From the NCBI GenBank assembly GCA_025351485.1, contig JANXVU010000079.1, forward strand, positions 1-49,489: a stretch of DNA of 49,489 bases. The letters are read 5' to 3'. A program made the position numbers and the translations under genes. Numbering within the stretch: position 1 is the first letter of the stretch; each line of letters starts with the position of its first letter. Under the pieces are notes generated by a model. The model was not told the origin of the DNA. It did not search any database and saw only the letters and a list, made by a program, of their open reading frames with translations. This document shows, one piece after another, positions 41,998 to 49,489 of the stretch. Origin of the DNA: Candidatus Eiseniibacteriota bacterium (GTDB lineage: Bacteria > Eisenbacteria > RBG-16-71-46 > JACRLI01).

Positions 41998-43233
41998 TTG
42001 TCACCCGCGACCTTCATCGCCCGGCGCTACCTCAAGCTGCAGGGATCCAGCGCCTTCATTGCCTTGATCAGCTTCATCGCCGCGGTGGGCGTGTTCGTCG
42101 GCGTGGCGGCCCTGACCGTGGTGCTCGCGGTCATGAACGGGTTCCAGAGCGAGGTCGAGGCGCGCATCACCGGCACCAACGCCCACGTGGTGCTGCTGCC
42201 GCTCTCTGATCCCGAGTGGCGCAGCTTCGAGGGCCCGGTGGCCCGGGTGCGGGCCAGCCGAGGAGTGCTGGGCGCAGCCCCTTTCATCTATGCCAAGGCC
42301 CTGGTTCAGAACGGCGAGGCGGCCGACGGCATGGTGGTCAAGGGCGTCGACCTGGCCGCGGAAGCTTCCGTCACTTCCCTGGCGAAAAACCTGGACCCGC
42401 CGCTCGCGCGCCTGCCCGACACCACCGAGGGCGGCTACCCCGGCATCGCGCTGGGCCGCGACCTGGCGGACCGGCTCCATGTTTCGCGCGGCGGCCTGGT
42501 GCAGCTCTACTCCCCTCGCAACGCCGTGCGCACCACCCTGGGCGTGGTCCCGCGCGCCCGGACCTTTCGGGTGGTGGCGTTCTTCAGCAGCGGCCTCTAC
42601 GAGTACGACTCCAGCATGGGCTTCCTTTCCCTTCACGCGGCGCAGGATTTTTTCGAGATGCCAGGGGCTGCCACCGGCATCGAGGTGCGCATCGACCGCA
42701 TGTACCGGGCCCGCGAGGTGGCCGCCGAACTGCTCGCGCGCTTTCCGGGCGAAAAGCTGCGCACCAACAACTGGATCGACCTGAACCGCAATCTTTTCGA
42801 GTGGATGCGCAAGGAGCGCCTGGTGATGTCCATCCTGCTCGGCCTGATCGTGGCCGTGGCGGCAGTGAACATCGTGTCCGGGCTGCTGATGGTGGTGCTG
42901 GAAAAGAAGCGCGACATCGGCGTGCTCAAGACCCTGGGCGCCTCGCCGGCGTTCGTTCGGCGCATCTTCCTGGTGCAGGGCCTGTGGATCGGGGGGACGG
43001 GGGCCGTGCTGGGGCTCGTGGCCGGCCTCGTCCTGTGTTTCCTGCAATGGAAGTACAGCCTGATCCGTCTGCCGGGCGAGGTCTATTTCATCGAGTCGCT
43101 GCCGATCCGGGTGCTTCCCCTGGACGTGGTCGTGACGGCCGTGGGCGCGCTGGGCGTCAGCCTTGCGGCGGCATGGTATCCGGCGTGGTGGGCCTCCAGG
43201 CTCCCCCCGCAGGAAGCGATCCGGTACGAGTGA
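41998..43233 (+). CDS. LolC/LolE-type lipoprotein-releasing ABC transporter permease
   Basis: The 411-residue protein extracts mature outer-membrane lipoproteins from the inner membrane. It has an N-terminal membrane helix (FIALISFIAAVGVFVGVAALTVVLAVMNGF), a large periplasmic domain (about residues 50-255) and three C-terminal FtsX/MacB-type helices. RLVMSILLGLIVAVAAVNIVSGLLMVVLEKKRDIGVLKTLG contains the coupling-helix LKTLG. Only one permease gene is present, so the transporter is probably a homodimer with LolD, as in LolF-type systems. The TTG at 41998 has CGGAG upstream. It lies directly behind lysS and overlaps lolD (GTGA). Confidence 0.9.
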   Translation: MSPATFIARRYLKLQGSSAFIALISFIAAVGVFVGVAALTVVLAVMNGFQSEVEARITGTNAHVVLLPLSDPEWRSFEGPVARVRASRGVLGAAPFIYAKALVQNGEAADGMVVKGVDLAAEASVTSLAKNLDPPLARLPDTTEGGYPGIALGRDLADRLHVSRGGLVQLYSPRNAVRTTLGVVPRARTFRVVAFFSSGLYEYDSSMGFLSLHAAQDFFEMPGAATGIEVRIDRMYRAREVAAELLARFPGEKLRTNNWIDLNRNLFEWMRKERLVMSILLGLIVAVAAVNIVSGLLMVVLEKKRDIGVLKTLGASPAFVRRIFLVQGLWIGGTGAVLGLVAGLVLCFLQWKYSLIRLPGEVYFIESLPIRVLPLDVVVTAVGALGVSLAAAWYPAWWASRLPPQEAIRYE

Positions 43234-43925
43234 GCGCCGGCACGTTTGCCCTCCAGGGGCAGGGGATCACCAAGATCTATCACGCCGCCGGGCGCGAAAT
43301 CCAGGTGCTGGGCGGCGTCGACCTGGTCGTGAACGCGGGCGAGTGGGTGTGCATCACCGGCAAGTCCGGCGCGGGCAAGAGCACCCTGCTGCGCATCCTG
43401 GGCACCCTGGAGCCTCCCACGCATGGCCAGATTCGCCTTGGAGGAGAGTTGGCGACCGGGCAATCGGAAGGGGATCTGGCGCGTCTAAGGAGCAGGAGGA
43501 TCGGGTTCGTGTTCCAGTTCCACCACCTCCTGGGCGAGTTCAGCGCCCTGGAAAACGTGATGATGCCCGCGCTCCTCGCAGGCGCGGCTGAGCCCGAGGC
43601 GCGGGGCCGGGCGCGGGAGCTGCTGAAGGCCGTGGACCTGCTGGACCGGGAAGGGCATCGGCCCGGCGAGCTTTCGGGCGGCGAGCAGCAGCGGGTGGCG
43701 GTGGCCCGGGCCCTGGTCAACAATCCCGAAGTGGTGCTGGCGGACGAGCCCACCGGAAACCTGGACCCGATCCGGGCGGCCGAGGTGGAGGATCTCCTCT
43801 CCGGCCTCGCCCGGGACCGGGGGGCGGCCCTGCTGGTGGCCACGCACAATCCGGGGACCTCACGGAAGGCCATGCGTGTATTGAACTTGGAGGGGGGGCT
43901 TGTGCGCGAGGCGGAGTCCCTTTAA
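43230..43925 (+). CDS. lolD: Lipoprotein-releasing ABC transporter ATP-binding protein
   Basis: LolD powers lipoprotein release with the permease encoded just upstream. The 231-residue ATPase has Walker A GKSGAGKST, the Q-loop FQFHHLLGEFSALENV, the signature LSGGEQQRVAVARAL, Walker B VVLADEPTGNLD and the H-loop VATHN. The phrase HLLGEFSALENVMMPAL is characteristic of LolD rather than of FtsE or MacB. The GTG at 43230 overlaps the permease stop, which supports a single operon. The gene ends before an A/T-rich gap with an inverted repeat. Confidence 0.92.
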   Translation: MSAGTFALQGQGITKIYHAAGREIQVLGGVDLVVNAGEWVCITGKSGAGKSTLLRILGTLEPPTHGQIRLGGELATGQSEGDLARLRSRRIGFVFQFHHLLGEFSALENVMMPALLAGAAEPEARGRARELLKAVDLLDREGHRPGELSGGEQQRVAVARALVNNPEVVLADEPTGNLDPIRAAEVEDLLSGLARDRGAALLVATHNPGTSRKAMRVLNLEGGLVREAESL

Positions 43926-43950
43926 GGTGAATGTGGGTTCGGGATCGTCC

Positions 43951-43964
43951 GATATAAGGATATC
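43951..43964. promoter_or_regulatory. Inverted repeat overlapping a possible -10 before mcsA
   Basis: GATAT (43951-43955) and ATATC (43960-43964) flank AAGG; TATAAG (43953-43958) inside it could be a -10, though no good -35 is seen. It does not match the CtsR heptamer or CIRCE consensus. Confidence 0.35.
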
Positions 43965-44028
43965 AGTTGCCGCCAGCGTGTCCTCGCGGGCGGAACCCGG
44001 CCCCAGGGCGAGGTCCCGGAGGAGTCCC

Positions 44029-44547
44029 ATGGTCTGCCAGGTGTGCGGAAAATCCCCGGCTTCGGTCCACTTCACGGAGATCGTGAATGGGAAGATGTCG
44101 GAACTACACGTGTGCGAGGCCTGTGCCCACGAGAAGGGGGTCCAGCCCGCCCAGGGCAAGGGCAAGTTCTGGATCAGTGACCTGATCGCGGGCATGATCG
44201 ACGAATCGGCCTCCGGCGACCAGGAGCGGATTGGCCACATCCAGTGCGCGGGCTGCGGGCTGCTCTACTCCACCTTTCGCGAGACCGGGCGCCTTGGCTG
44301 CCCGGCCTGCTATGAGTCTTTCGGCACCCAGCTCCGCCCGGTGCTCCGCCGCATCCACGGTGCGATCCGGCACGTGGGCAAGACGCCGGCCCGGGACGAG
44401 GGTCGCGTCGAGCGCCGCCGCGCGCTCACCCAGCTCCAGGATGCGCTGGACCGCGCCATCGAGCACGAGGAATTCGAGCAGGCCGCCGAGCTCAGGGACA
44501 AGATCATGAGCCTGGAGCCCGGGGCGGCTCCCGGATCGCCCTCATGA
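44029..44547 (+). CDS. mcsA: McsA-type zinc-finger protein with UVR motif, activator of protein arginine kinase
   Basis: McsA binds and activates McsB. The 172-residue protein has four CxxC pairs (CQVC, CEAC, CAGC, CPAC) forming two zinc fingers. The C-terminal UVR-type coiled helix is LQDALDRAIEHEEFEQAAELRDKI. The segment VHFTEIVNGKMSELHVCEAC is the family signature. GGAGG six bases before the ATG at 44029 selects this start over an upstream in-frame codon at 43900. It overlaps mcsB (ATGA) and lies just after the inverted repeat. In Firmicutes ctsR precedes it; here lolD does. Confidence 0.9.
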   Translation: MVCQVCGKSPASVHFTEIVNGKMSELHVCEACAHEKGVQPAQGKGKFWISDLIAGMIDESASGDQERIGHIQCAGCGLLYSTFRETGRLGCPACYESFGTQLRPVLRRIHGAIRHVGKTPARDEGRVERRRALTQLQDALDRAIEHEEFEQAAELRDKIMSLEPGAAPGSPS

Positions 44548-45596
44548 GCCAGGCCCTGGAAGAACTGGCCCGCCGTCCCAGCCGCTGGCTGGACGCCACC
44601 GGGAATCATTCCGAGACCGTGCTTTCCACCCGGGTGCGCCTGGCGCGCAACGTAGTGGGTTCGGCCTTCACGCACCGCGCCCGAGAAGAGCAGCTCCATC
44701 ACGTCATGCACAGCGTGGTGAGCGCGTCGCACAAGACTTCGGGACTGGCCCATGGCCTGCTGCTTCGAATGGGCGACCTGGAGGCGCTGGACCGCCAGTT
44801 CCTGGTGGAGCGGCACCTGGTCAGCCACGACCTGGTCGAGGGCCCCAGCACCCGGGGCATCCTGATCGGGCCGGACGAGACCCTGTCGGTCATGATCAAC
44901 GAGGAAGACCACCTCCGGCTCCAGGCCATCCACTCGGGGTTCCAGCTCTCGGAGTGCTGGCGGTCCGCGAATGCCCTGGACGACGAGCTGGACAGTTCGC
45001 TCGAGTACGCTTTTTCCGAGGAACTCGGATACCTTACGGCCTGTCCCACCAACGTGGGCACCGGGCTGCGGGCGTCGATCCTGGTGCACCTGCCGGCGCT
45101 GGTGCTGACCAAGCAGATCAACAAGGTGTTGCAGGGCGTGACCCAGGTGGGGCTCGCGGTGCGCGGATTCTACGGCGAGGGCTCCGAAGTGATGGGCAAC
45201 TTCTTCCAGGTGAGCAACCAGACGACGCTCGGCCAGAAGGAGAAGGAGACCGTCGAGAAGCTCGAAGGGGTCACGCGGCAGCTGATCGAATACGAGGAAC
45301 GCGCGCGCGAGGTGCTGCTCCGGGACGCGCGCACCCAGATCGAGGACAAGATCTACCGGGCGCTGGGAACTCTCAAGTACTGCCGGAGCATCCATTCTCA
45401 GGAGACCCTGAATCTGTGTTCCGCGGTCCGGTTCGGCGTGGCCCTGGGCCTGGAATCGCTGCCCGAGTTGCCGGTGCTCAACGAAATCCTGGTCTTCTCC
45501 CAGCCGGCGCATCTGCAAAAGCTGCTGGGCAGGGAGATGCAGGCGCCGGAACGCAACGTGGCCCGCGCCGGTTACGTCCGAAACAAACTGAACTAG
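44544..45596 (+). CDS. mcsB: Protein arginine kinase McsB
   Basis: McsB phosphorylates arginine residues and so marks proteins for ClpC-ClpP degradation. The 350-residue protein has the guanido-kinase fold: the N-terminal phosphate-site motif STRVRLARN, the catalytic-loop-like EEDHLRLQAI and CPTNVGTGLRASILVHLPAL with the reactive-site cysteine. The motif FYGEGSEVMGNFFQVSNQTTLG and EKLEGVTRQLIEYE are typical of McsB rather than creatine kinase. The ATG overlaps the mcsA stop and clpC follows 40 bases later. Substrates and trigger are not visible. Confidence 0.94.
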   Translation: MSQALEELARRPSRWLDATGNHSETVLSTRVRLARNVVGSAFTHRAREEQLHHVMHSVVSASHKTSGLAHGLLLRMGDLEALDRQFLVERHLVSHDLVEGPSTRGILIGPDETLSVMINEEDHLRLQAIHSGFQLSECWRSANALDDELDSSLEYAFSEELGYLTACPTNVGTGLRASILVHLPALVLTKQINKVLQGVTQVGLAVRGFYGEGSEVMGNFFQVSNQTTLGQKEKETVEKLEGVTRQLIEYEERAREVLLRDARTQIEDKIYRALGTLKYCRSIHSQETLNLCSAVRFGVALGLESLPELPVLNEILVFSQPAHLQKLLGREMQAPERNVARAGYVRNKLN

Positions 45597-45636
45597 CAGC
45601 CGGCCTCGCGCCGGCGGTCTGGATACCGAGGGAGCC

Positions 45637-48075
45637 ATGCACGACAAATTCACGGAGCGGGTGCGCAAGGTGATGTACCTGGCACGCGAGGAGGCGGCCA
45701 GGCTTCAGCACGATTACATCGGCACGGAGCACCTCCTTCTTGGCGTGGTGCGCGAGGGAGAGGGCATCGCCGCGACGGTCCTGAACAACCTCGGCCTCGA
45801 CCTGGACCAGATTCGCCAGGCCGTCGAAAGCATGGTTTCCAACAGCGGCGGCACGCTGACCATCGGGGAGATCCCGTTCACTCCCCGGGCCAAGCGGGTG
45901 CTCGAGCTGGCCGTGGACGAGGCCCGCCAGCTGGGGCACAACTACGTGGGGACCGAACATCTGTTGCTCGGCTTGATCCGCGAGGGCGAAGGCGTGGCCG
46001 CGCGGGTGCTGATGGAACTGGGTGTGGACCGCAAGAAGGTCCGAGAGGAAACCCTGAAGCTGCTCGGCGGAGCTCCCAGCTCCGGCGCGCAGGAGAAGGA
46101 AGAAAAAGTGGAAACCCCGGCCCTGAACCAGTTCGGCCGCGACCTGACCCAGCTCGCCCGCGAAGGCAAGCTGGACCCGGTGATCGGTCGTGATTCCGAG
46201 ATCGAACGCGTCATCCAGGTGCTGAGCCGCCGGAAGAAGAACAACCCGGTGCTGATCGGGGAGCCCGGAGTGGGCAAGACGGCCATCGCCGAGGGTCTCG
46301 CGCAGCGCATCATCGAGGCCAAGGTTCCCGAGATCCTCAAGGACAAGCGCATCGTCACGCTGGACCTTGCGGCGGTGGTGGCCGGGACCAAGTACCGCGG
46401 CCAGTTCGAGGAGCGCCTCAAGGCCGTGATGAACGAGATCCGCGACTCCAAGGACACCATCATCTTCATCGACGAGCTGCACACGATCGTCGGCGCCGGC
46501 GGGGCCGAGGGGGCGATCGACGCGTCCAATATGCTCAAACCGGCCCTGGCGCGTGGCGAGCTGCAGTGCATCGGCGCCACCACGCTGGACGAGTACCGCA
46601 AGTACATCGAGAAGGACGGCGCGCTGGAGCGGCGCTTCCAACCCATCATGGTGGACCCGCCGTCGCTGGAACAGGCCATCCTGATCATCCGTGGGTTGCG
46701 CGACAAGTACGAGGCGCACCACGGCGTGAAGATCTCCGATGAGGCGGTGGAGGCGGCGGTTCGCCTGTCCGATCGCTACATCAGCGACCGCTTCCTGCCG
46801 GACAAGGCCATCGACGTGATCGACGAGGCCGGCAGCCGCACGCGCCTGTCCACGGCCAACGCGCCCGTGGAGATCCGCGACGCCGAGAAGAAAATCGACG
46901 AGGTGGTCAAGGAAAAGGAAGCGGCCATCGGCGCGCAGGAGTATGAAAAGGCCGCCAAGTTCCGCGACAAGGAACGGGAATTGCGCTCCCAGCTCAAGGA
47001 GCTGAAGAAGAACTGGAGCGAGACCAAGATGGACAAGGAGATGGTGGTCGATGCCGAAGTGATCGCCAAGGTCATCTCGGTCATGACCGGCATCCCCATC
47101 GTCAAGCTGGAGCAGAAGGAATCCCAGAAGCTCCTGAAAATGGAGGAAGTGCTGTCGCGCCGGATCATCGGCCAGCCGGAGGCGGTCGCCGCGATTTCCA
47201 AGGCGGTCCGCCGCAACCGGGGCGGGCTCCGCGATCCGCGCCGCCCGATCGGCTCATTCGTGTTCCTGGGCCCGACCGGAGTGGGCAAGACCGAGCTCGC
47301 GCGGGTCCTGGCGGAGTTCCTCTTCGATGATCCCGACGCGCTCATCCGCATCGACATGAGCGAGTTCATGGAGAAGTTCAACGTCTCGCGGCTGGTGGGC
47401 GCCCCTCCGGGCTACGTCGGCTACGAGGAGGGCGGCCAGCTCACCGAGCGGGTGCGCCGCAAGCCCTACTCGGTGGTGCTGCTCGACGAAATCGAGAAAG
47501 CGCACCCGGACGTGTTCAACCTGCTCCTGCAGGTGCTGGACGACGGGCAGCTCACGGACAGCATGCGCCGCAAGGTGAATTTCAAGAACACCGTGATGAT
47601 CATGACCAGCAACCTGGGCTCGCGGCTGATGCGCGGCAAGGGGTCGCTGGGGTTCCAGAAGCAGGACACCGAGCACACCTACGACCAGATGAAGAACACG
47701 GTGATGGACGAGGTCAAGCGGGCGTTCAACCCGGAATTCATCAACCGCATCGACGACATCATCGTCTTCCATCCGCTCGGCATGACTGAAATGCAGAGCA
47801 TCGTCGGAATCCTGCTCGACCAGTTGCGGCTGCGCCTGTCGCAGCAGCGCATCGAGCTCGAGGTGACGCCGGAAGCCACGGAGCTCCTGATCAAGCGTGG
47901 GTTCGACCCGCAACTCGGAGCGCGGCCCCTGAAGCGCGCCATCCAGAAGCTCCTCGAAGACCCCCTCGCTGACCAGGTTCTGAGCGGAGCGGTCAAGGAA
48001 GGATCGCGAGTGAAGGCAATGGCCCAGGGCGAGGAGATCGTTTTTGAGCAAGACGCTGTCGCAACCCAGTCCTGA
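45637..48075 (+). CDS. clpC: ATP-dependent Clp protease ATP-binding subunit ClpC
   Basis: ClpC unfolds arginine-phosphorylated or adaptor-delivered proteins and feeds them to ClpP. The 812-residue protein has two N-terminal Clp repeats ([19 protein letters not shown] and [19 protein letters not shown]), an AAA module with [18 protein letters not shown], a UVR coiled-coil (residues about 420-455, [20 protein letters not shown]) and the second AAA module with [18 protein letters not shown]. It has the LGF-type loop absent from ClpA. No clpP is in the window. Its 3' end overlaps the likely bamA start by 32 bases. GAGGGAG precedes the ATG. Confidence 0.95.
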   Translation: MHDKFTERVRKVMYLAREEAARLQHDYIGTEHLLLGVVREGEGIAATVLNNLGLDLDQIRQAVESMVSNSGGTLTIGEIPFTPRAKRVLELAVDEARQLGHNYVGTEHLLLGLIREGEGVAARVLMELGVDRKKVREETLKLLGGAPSSGAQEKEEKVETPALNQFGRDLTQLAREGKLDPVIGRDSEIERVIQVLSRRKKNNPVLIGEPGVGKTAIAEGLAQRIIEAKVPEILKDKRIVTLDLAAVVAGTKYRGQFEERLKAVMNEIRDSKDTIIFIDELHTIVGAGGAEGAIDASNMLKPALARGELQCIGATTLDEYRKYIEKDGALERRFQPIMVDPPSLEQAILIIRGLRDKYEAHHGVKISDEAVEAAVRLSDRYISDRFLPDKAIDVIDEAGSRTRLSTANAPVEIRDAEKKIDEVVKEKEAAIGAQEYEKAAKFRDKERELRSQLKELKKNWSETKMDKEMVVDAEVIAKVISVMTGIPIVKLEQKESQKLLKMEEVLSRRIIGQPEAVAAISKAVRRNRGGLRDPRRPIGSFVFLGPTGVGKTELARVLAEFLFDDPDALIRIDMSEFMEKFNVSRLVGAPPGYVGYEEGGQLTERVRRKPYSVVLLDEIEKAHPDVFNLLLQVLDDGQLTDSMRRKVNFKNTVMIMTSNLGSRLMRGKGSLGFQKQDTEHTYDQMKNTVMDEVKRAFNPEFINRIDDIIVFHPLGMTEMQSIVGILLDQLRLRLSQQRIELEVTPEATELLIKRGFDPQLGARPLKRAIQKLLEDPLADQVLSGAVKEGSRVKAMAQGEEIVFEQDAVATQS

Positions 48076-49489
48076 CCCCATCCCGATGAAGCCGGGCGCC
48101 GGTCCCCCCGAGGAGCCGGCGCGCTGGCGTTTCCGTGCCTGGTGGCCGGCGATCCTGGCCCTGGCGGTGCTGCTGCCGTGTCCCCGGAGTTCCATCGCGC
48201 AGAACCAACCGCCCGTTTCGCATGTCCTGAAAGGGGCGCCGCCCGGCGCATTTGACCGTTCCGCGGTCCAGTCCATCGAGCCCCTGGAAAGGGGCGCGGA
48301 GATCGAGTCGGTCTACGTGGAAGGGCTGGTGCGGGTGGACTCCTCGCTGGTCCTGCGCAAGTTCGGAGTCCGCCCGGGCAAGCCTTTCCTGATGGAAGCG
48401 GTGCGCCAGGGGCTGCACGCGCTGTACGCTCTCGGCTACTTCTCGGATTTGCAGGTAAGCGCCGACACGTTGGACGACGGCAAGCTGGCGCTGCTCCTGG
48501 AGGTCGAGGAGCGGCCGACGGTGGGCGGAGTCGATTTCGTGGGCAACAAGCACGTGGACTCCTCCAAGCTCAAGACCGCCCAGTCCCTGAACCCGGGCGA
48601 CTGGGTGGACGAGGAAGGCCTGGTCTCCGAGACCGCCAAGCTGCGGGAGTACTACCGCGGCGAGGGCTACGCGGGCGCCCGGGTGAATGCCAAGCTGGTC
48701 CCGCCGGGCTCGCGCACCCCCGCGGTGGTCTACGACATCGAGGAGGGCGACAAGGTCAAGATCCTCGCCATCCAATTTGCCGGTAACAGTCACTTCGAGG
48801 ACAAGCAGCTCCGCAAGGAGATGGAGGCCAAGCCCAAGGGCTTCCTGCGCGGCGGCACCTACAAGCCCGACGAGGTGAACGAGGATGCCTCCCGCATCGC
48901 CACGTTCTACCGCGATCACGGCTACCGCGACGCGGTGGTGCACGTGCCCACCATCACCTACGACTCCACCGGCAGGAACATCACCGCGGAATACAAGGTG
49001 GACGAGGGCGCCCGGTATCGCTTCGGGATCACCCGCTATGCGGGATCGAGCCTGCTGCCCGATTCGGCGCTGGCGCGCTTCGTGACCTACAAGACGGACG
49101 ACGTCTACAGCGAGGCGCAGATCCGCAAGTCCCTGGAAGGCCTGTACCAGGCGTTCCAGGAGCGCGGCTACATCTTCGTGAACGTCGACCCCCAGATGGG
49201 GGTGCGGGACACCACGGTGGATCTCCAGTACGCGATCACCGAGGGCAAGATCGCCCACCTGCACGAAATCCACGTGACCGGCAACACCCACACCAAGGAA
49301 AAAGTGATCCGCCGCGAGCTGTCCATGCGCCAGGGCGATGTGTTCCGGCGCTCCGGATTGCAGCGCAGTCAGCGCGACGTCTTTGCCCTGGGGCTGTTCT
49401 CGGACGTGGGCATCGACTACAAGCCTTTGCCGGAACCGAATCCGAACGGGGACGTGGACCTCACCTTCAAGATCGCGGAAAAGCAAACC
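48044..49489 (+). CDS. bamA: Outer membrane protein assembly factor BamA, N-terminal part
   Basis: BamA inserts barrel proteins into the outer membrane. The frame is open to the end of the window: 482 codons with a signal sequence (FRAWWPAILALAVLLPCPRS) and five POTRA repeats. Repeat signatures are IESVYVEGLVRVDSS, VGGVDFVGNKHVDSS, ILAIQFAGNSHFED, FGITRYAGSSLLPDS and LHEIHVTGNTHTKEK. The barrel lies beyond the edge. The TTG at 48044 has AGGAG seven bases upstream and overlaps clpC; an alternative ATG at 48086 just after clpC has no ribosome site. It processes the barrel proteins encoded elsewhere, for example that at 14.5 kb. Confidence 0.92.
   Translation, partial: MSKTLSQPSPDPIPMKPGAGPPEEPARWRFRAWWPAILALAVLLPCPRSSIAQNQPPVSHVLKGAPPGAFDRSAVQSIEPLERGAEIESVYVEGLVRVDSSLVLRKFGVRPGKPFLMEAVRQGLHALYALGYFSDLQVSADTLDDGKLALLLEVEERPTVGGVDFVGNKHVDSSKLKTAQSLNPGDWVDEEGLVSETAKLREYYRGEGYAGARVNAKLVPPGSRTPAVVYDIEEGDKVKILAIQFAGNSHFEDKQLRKEMEAKPKGFLRGGTYKPDEVNEDASRIATFYRDHGYRDAVVHVPTITYDSTGRNITAEYKVDEGARYRFGITRYAGSSLLPDSALARFVTYKTDDVYSEAQIRKSLEGLYQAFQERGYIFVNVDPQMGVRDTTVDLQYAITEGKIAHLHEIHVTGNTHTKEKVIRRELSMRQGDVFRRSGLQRSQRDVFALGLFSDVGIDYKPLPEPNPNGDVDLTFKIAEKQT

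Noticed and set aside
47993-49486. 497-codon reverse-strand open frame at the window end
   Set aside because: The forward strand encodes the POTRA repeats of BamA across the same bases without a stop; the reverse frame has no family features.

Overview
The window is a gene-dense stretch (about 67-70% G+C by eye) of a bacterial chromosome, almost entirely protein-coding. Most neighbouring genes overlap by a few bases (ATGA, GTGA, TGATG). I found no rRNA, tRNA, CRISPR array, insertion sequence or phage gene. The cell is clearly diderm: BamA, apolipoprotein N-acyltransferase, LolC/E-LolD and predicted outer-membrane barrels are all encoded. Several secreted proteins end in FlgD-like Ig modules, one ends in a PEP-CTERM signal, and the arginine-kinase system McsA-McsB-ClpC is present. 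This mix suggests an uncultured FCB-type lineage such as Candidatus Eisenbacteria or a relative; that placement is inference.

Layout. 1-4.6 kb: 3' end of a B12-dependent ribonucleotide reductase, a zinc-ribbon membrane protein, an ArsR/AHSA1 pair with a perfect 20-bp operator-like palindrome, and a reverse-strand arfB plus HipA-like kinase pair. 4.7-8.6 kb: polyprenyl diphosphate synthase, rsfS, argS and a PfkB kinase, tightly packed. 8.9-12.5 kb: an unknown two-domain protein, an unlisted 29-residue hydrophobic peptide with a strong ribosome-binding site, a membrane HD-GYP protein and purM. 12.8-17.6 kb: a compact cluster of sigma-54 activator, SDR, outer-membrane barrel, Tat-exported molybdopterin oxidoreductase and triheme cytochrome c. 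17.6-29.3 kb: Gfo/Idh oxidoreductase, lnt, a subtilase, asd-ecfT-truA-transaldolase, HtrA protease, GH53 galactanase and a reverse-strand DUF2007 protein.

29.5-40.4 kb: a secreted protein, the purine cluster purB-purL-purQ-(purS-like)-purF, then two tandem paralogous secreted proteins with different C-terminal signals, a beta-repeat surface protein and a FlgD-like protein. 40.4-49.5 kb: lysS, lolC/E-lolD, mcsA-mcsB-clpC and the 5' part of bamA, which runs off the end.

The most notable candidates for undescribed biology are: the 29-residue peptide beside an HD-GYP membrane protein; a C-terminal tail NWxx(I/L)RxxYR shared by secreted proteins and replacing PEP-CTERM in a tandem paralogue; a PurS-like protein with a large insertion; and three genes whose best-placed ribosome-binding site points to a CTG, ATT or ATC codon.
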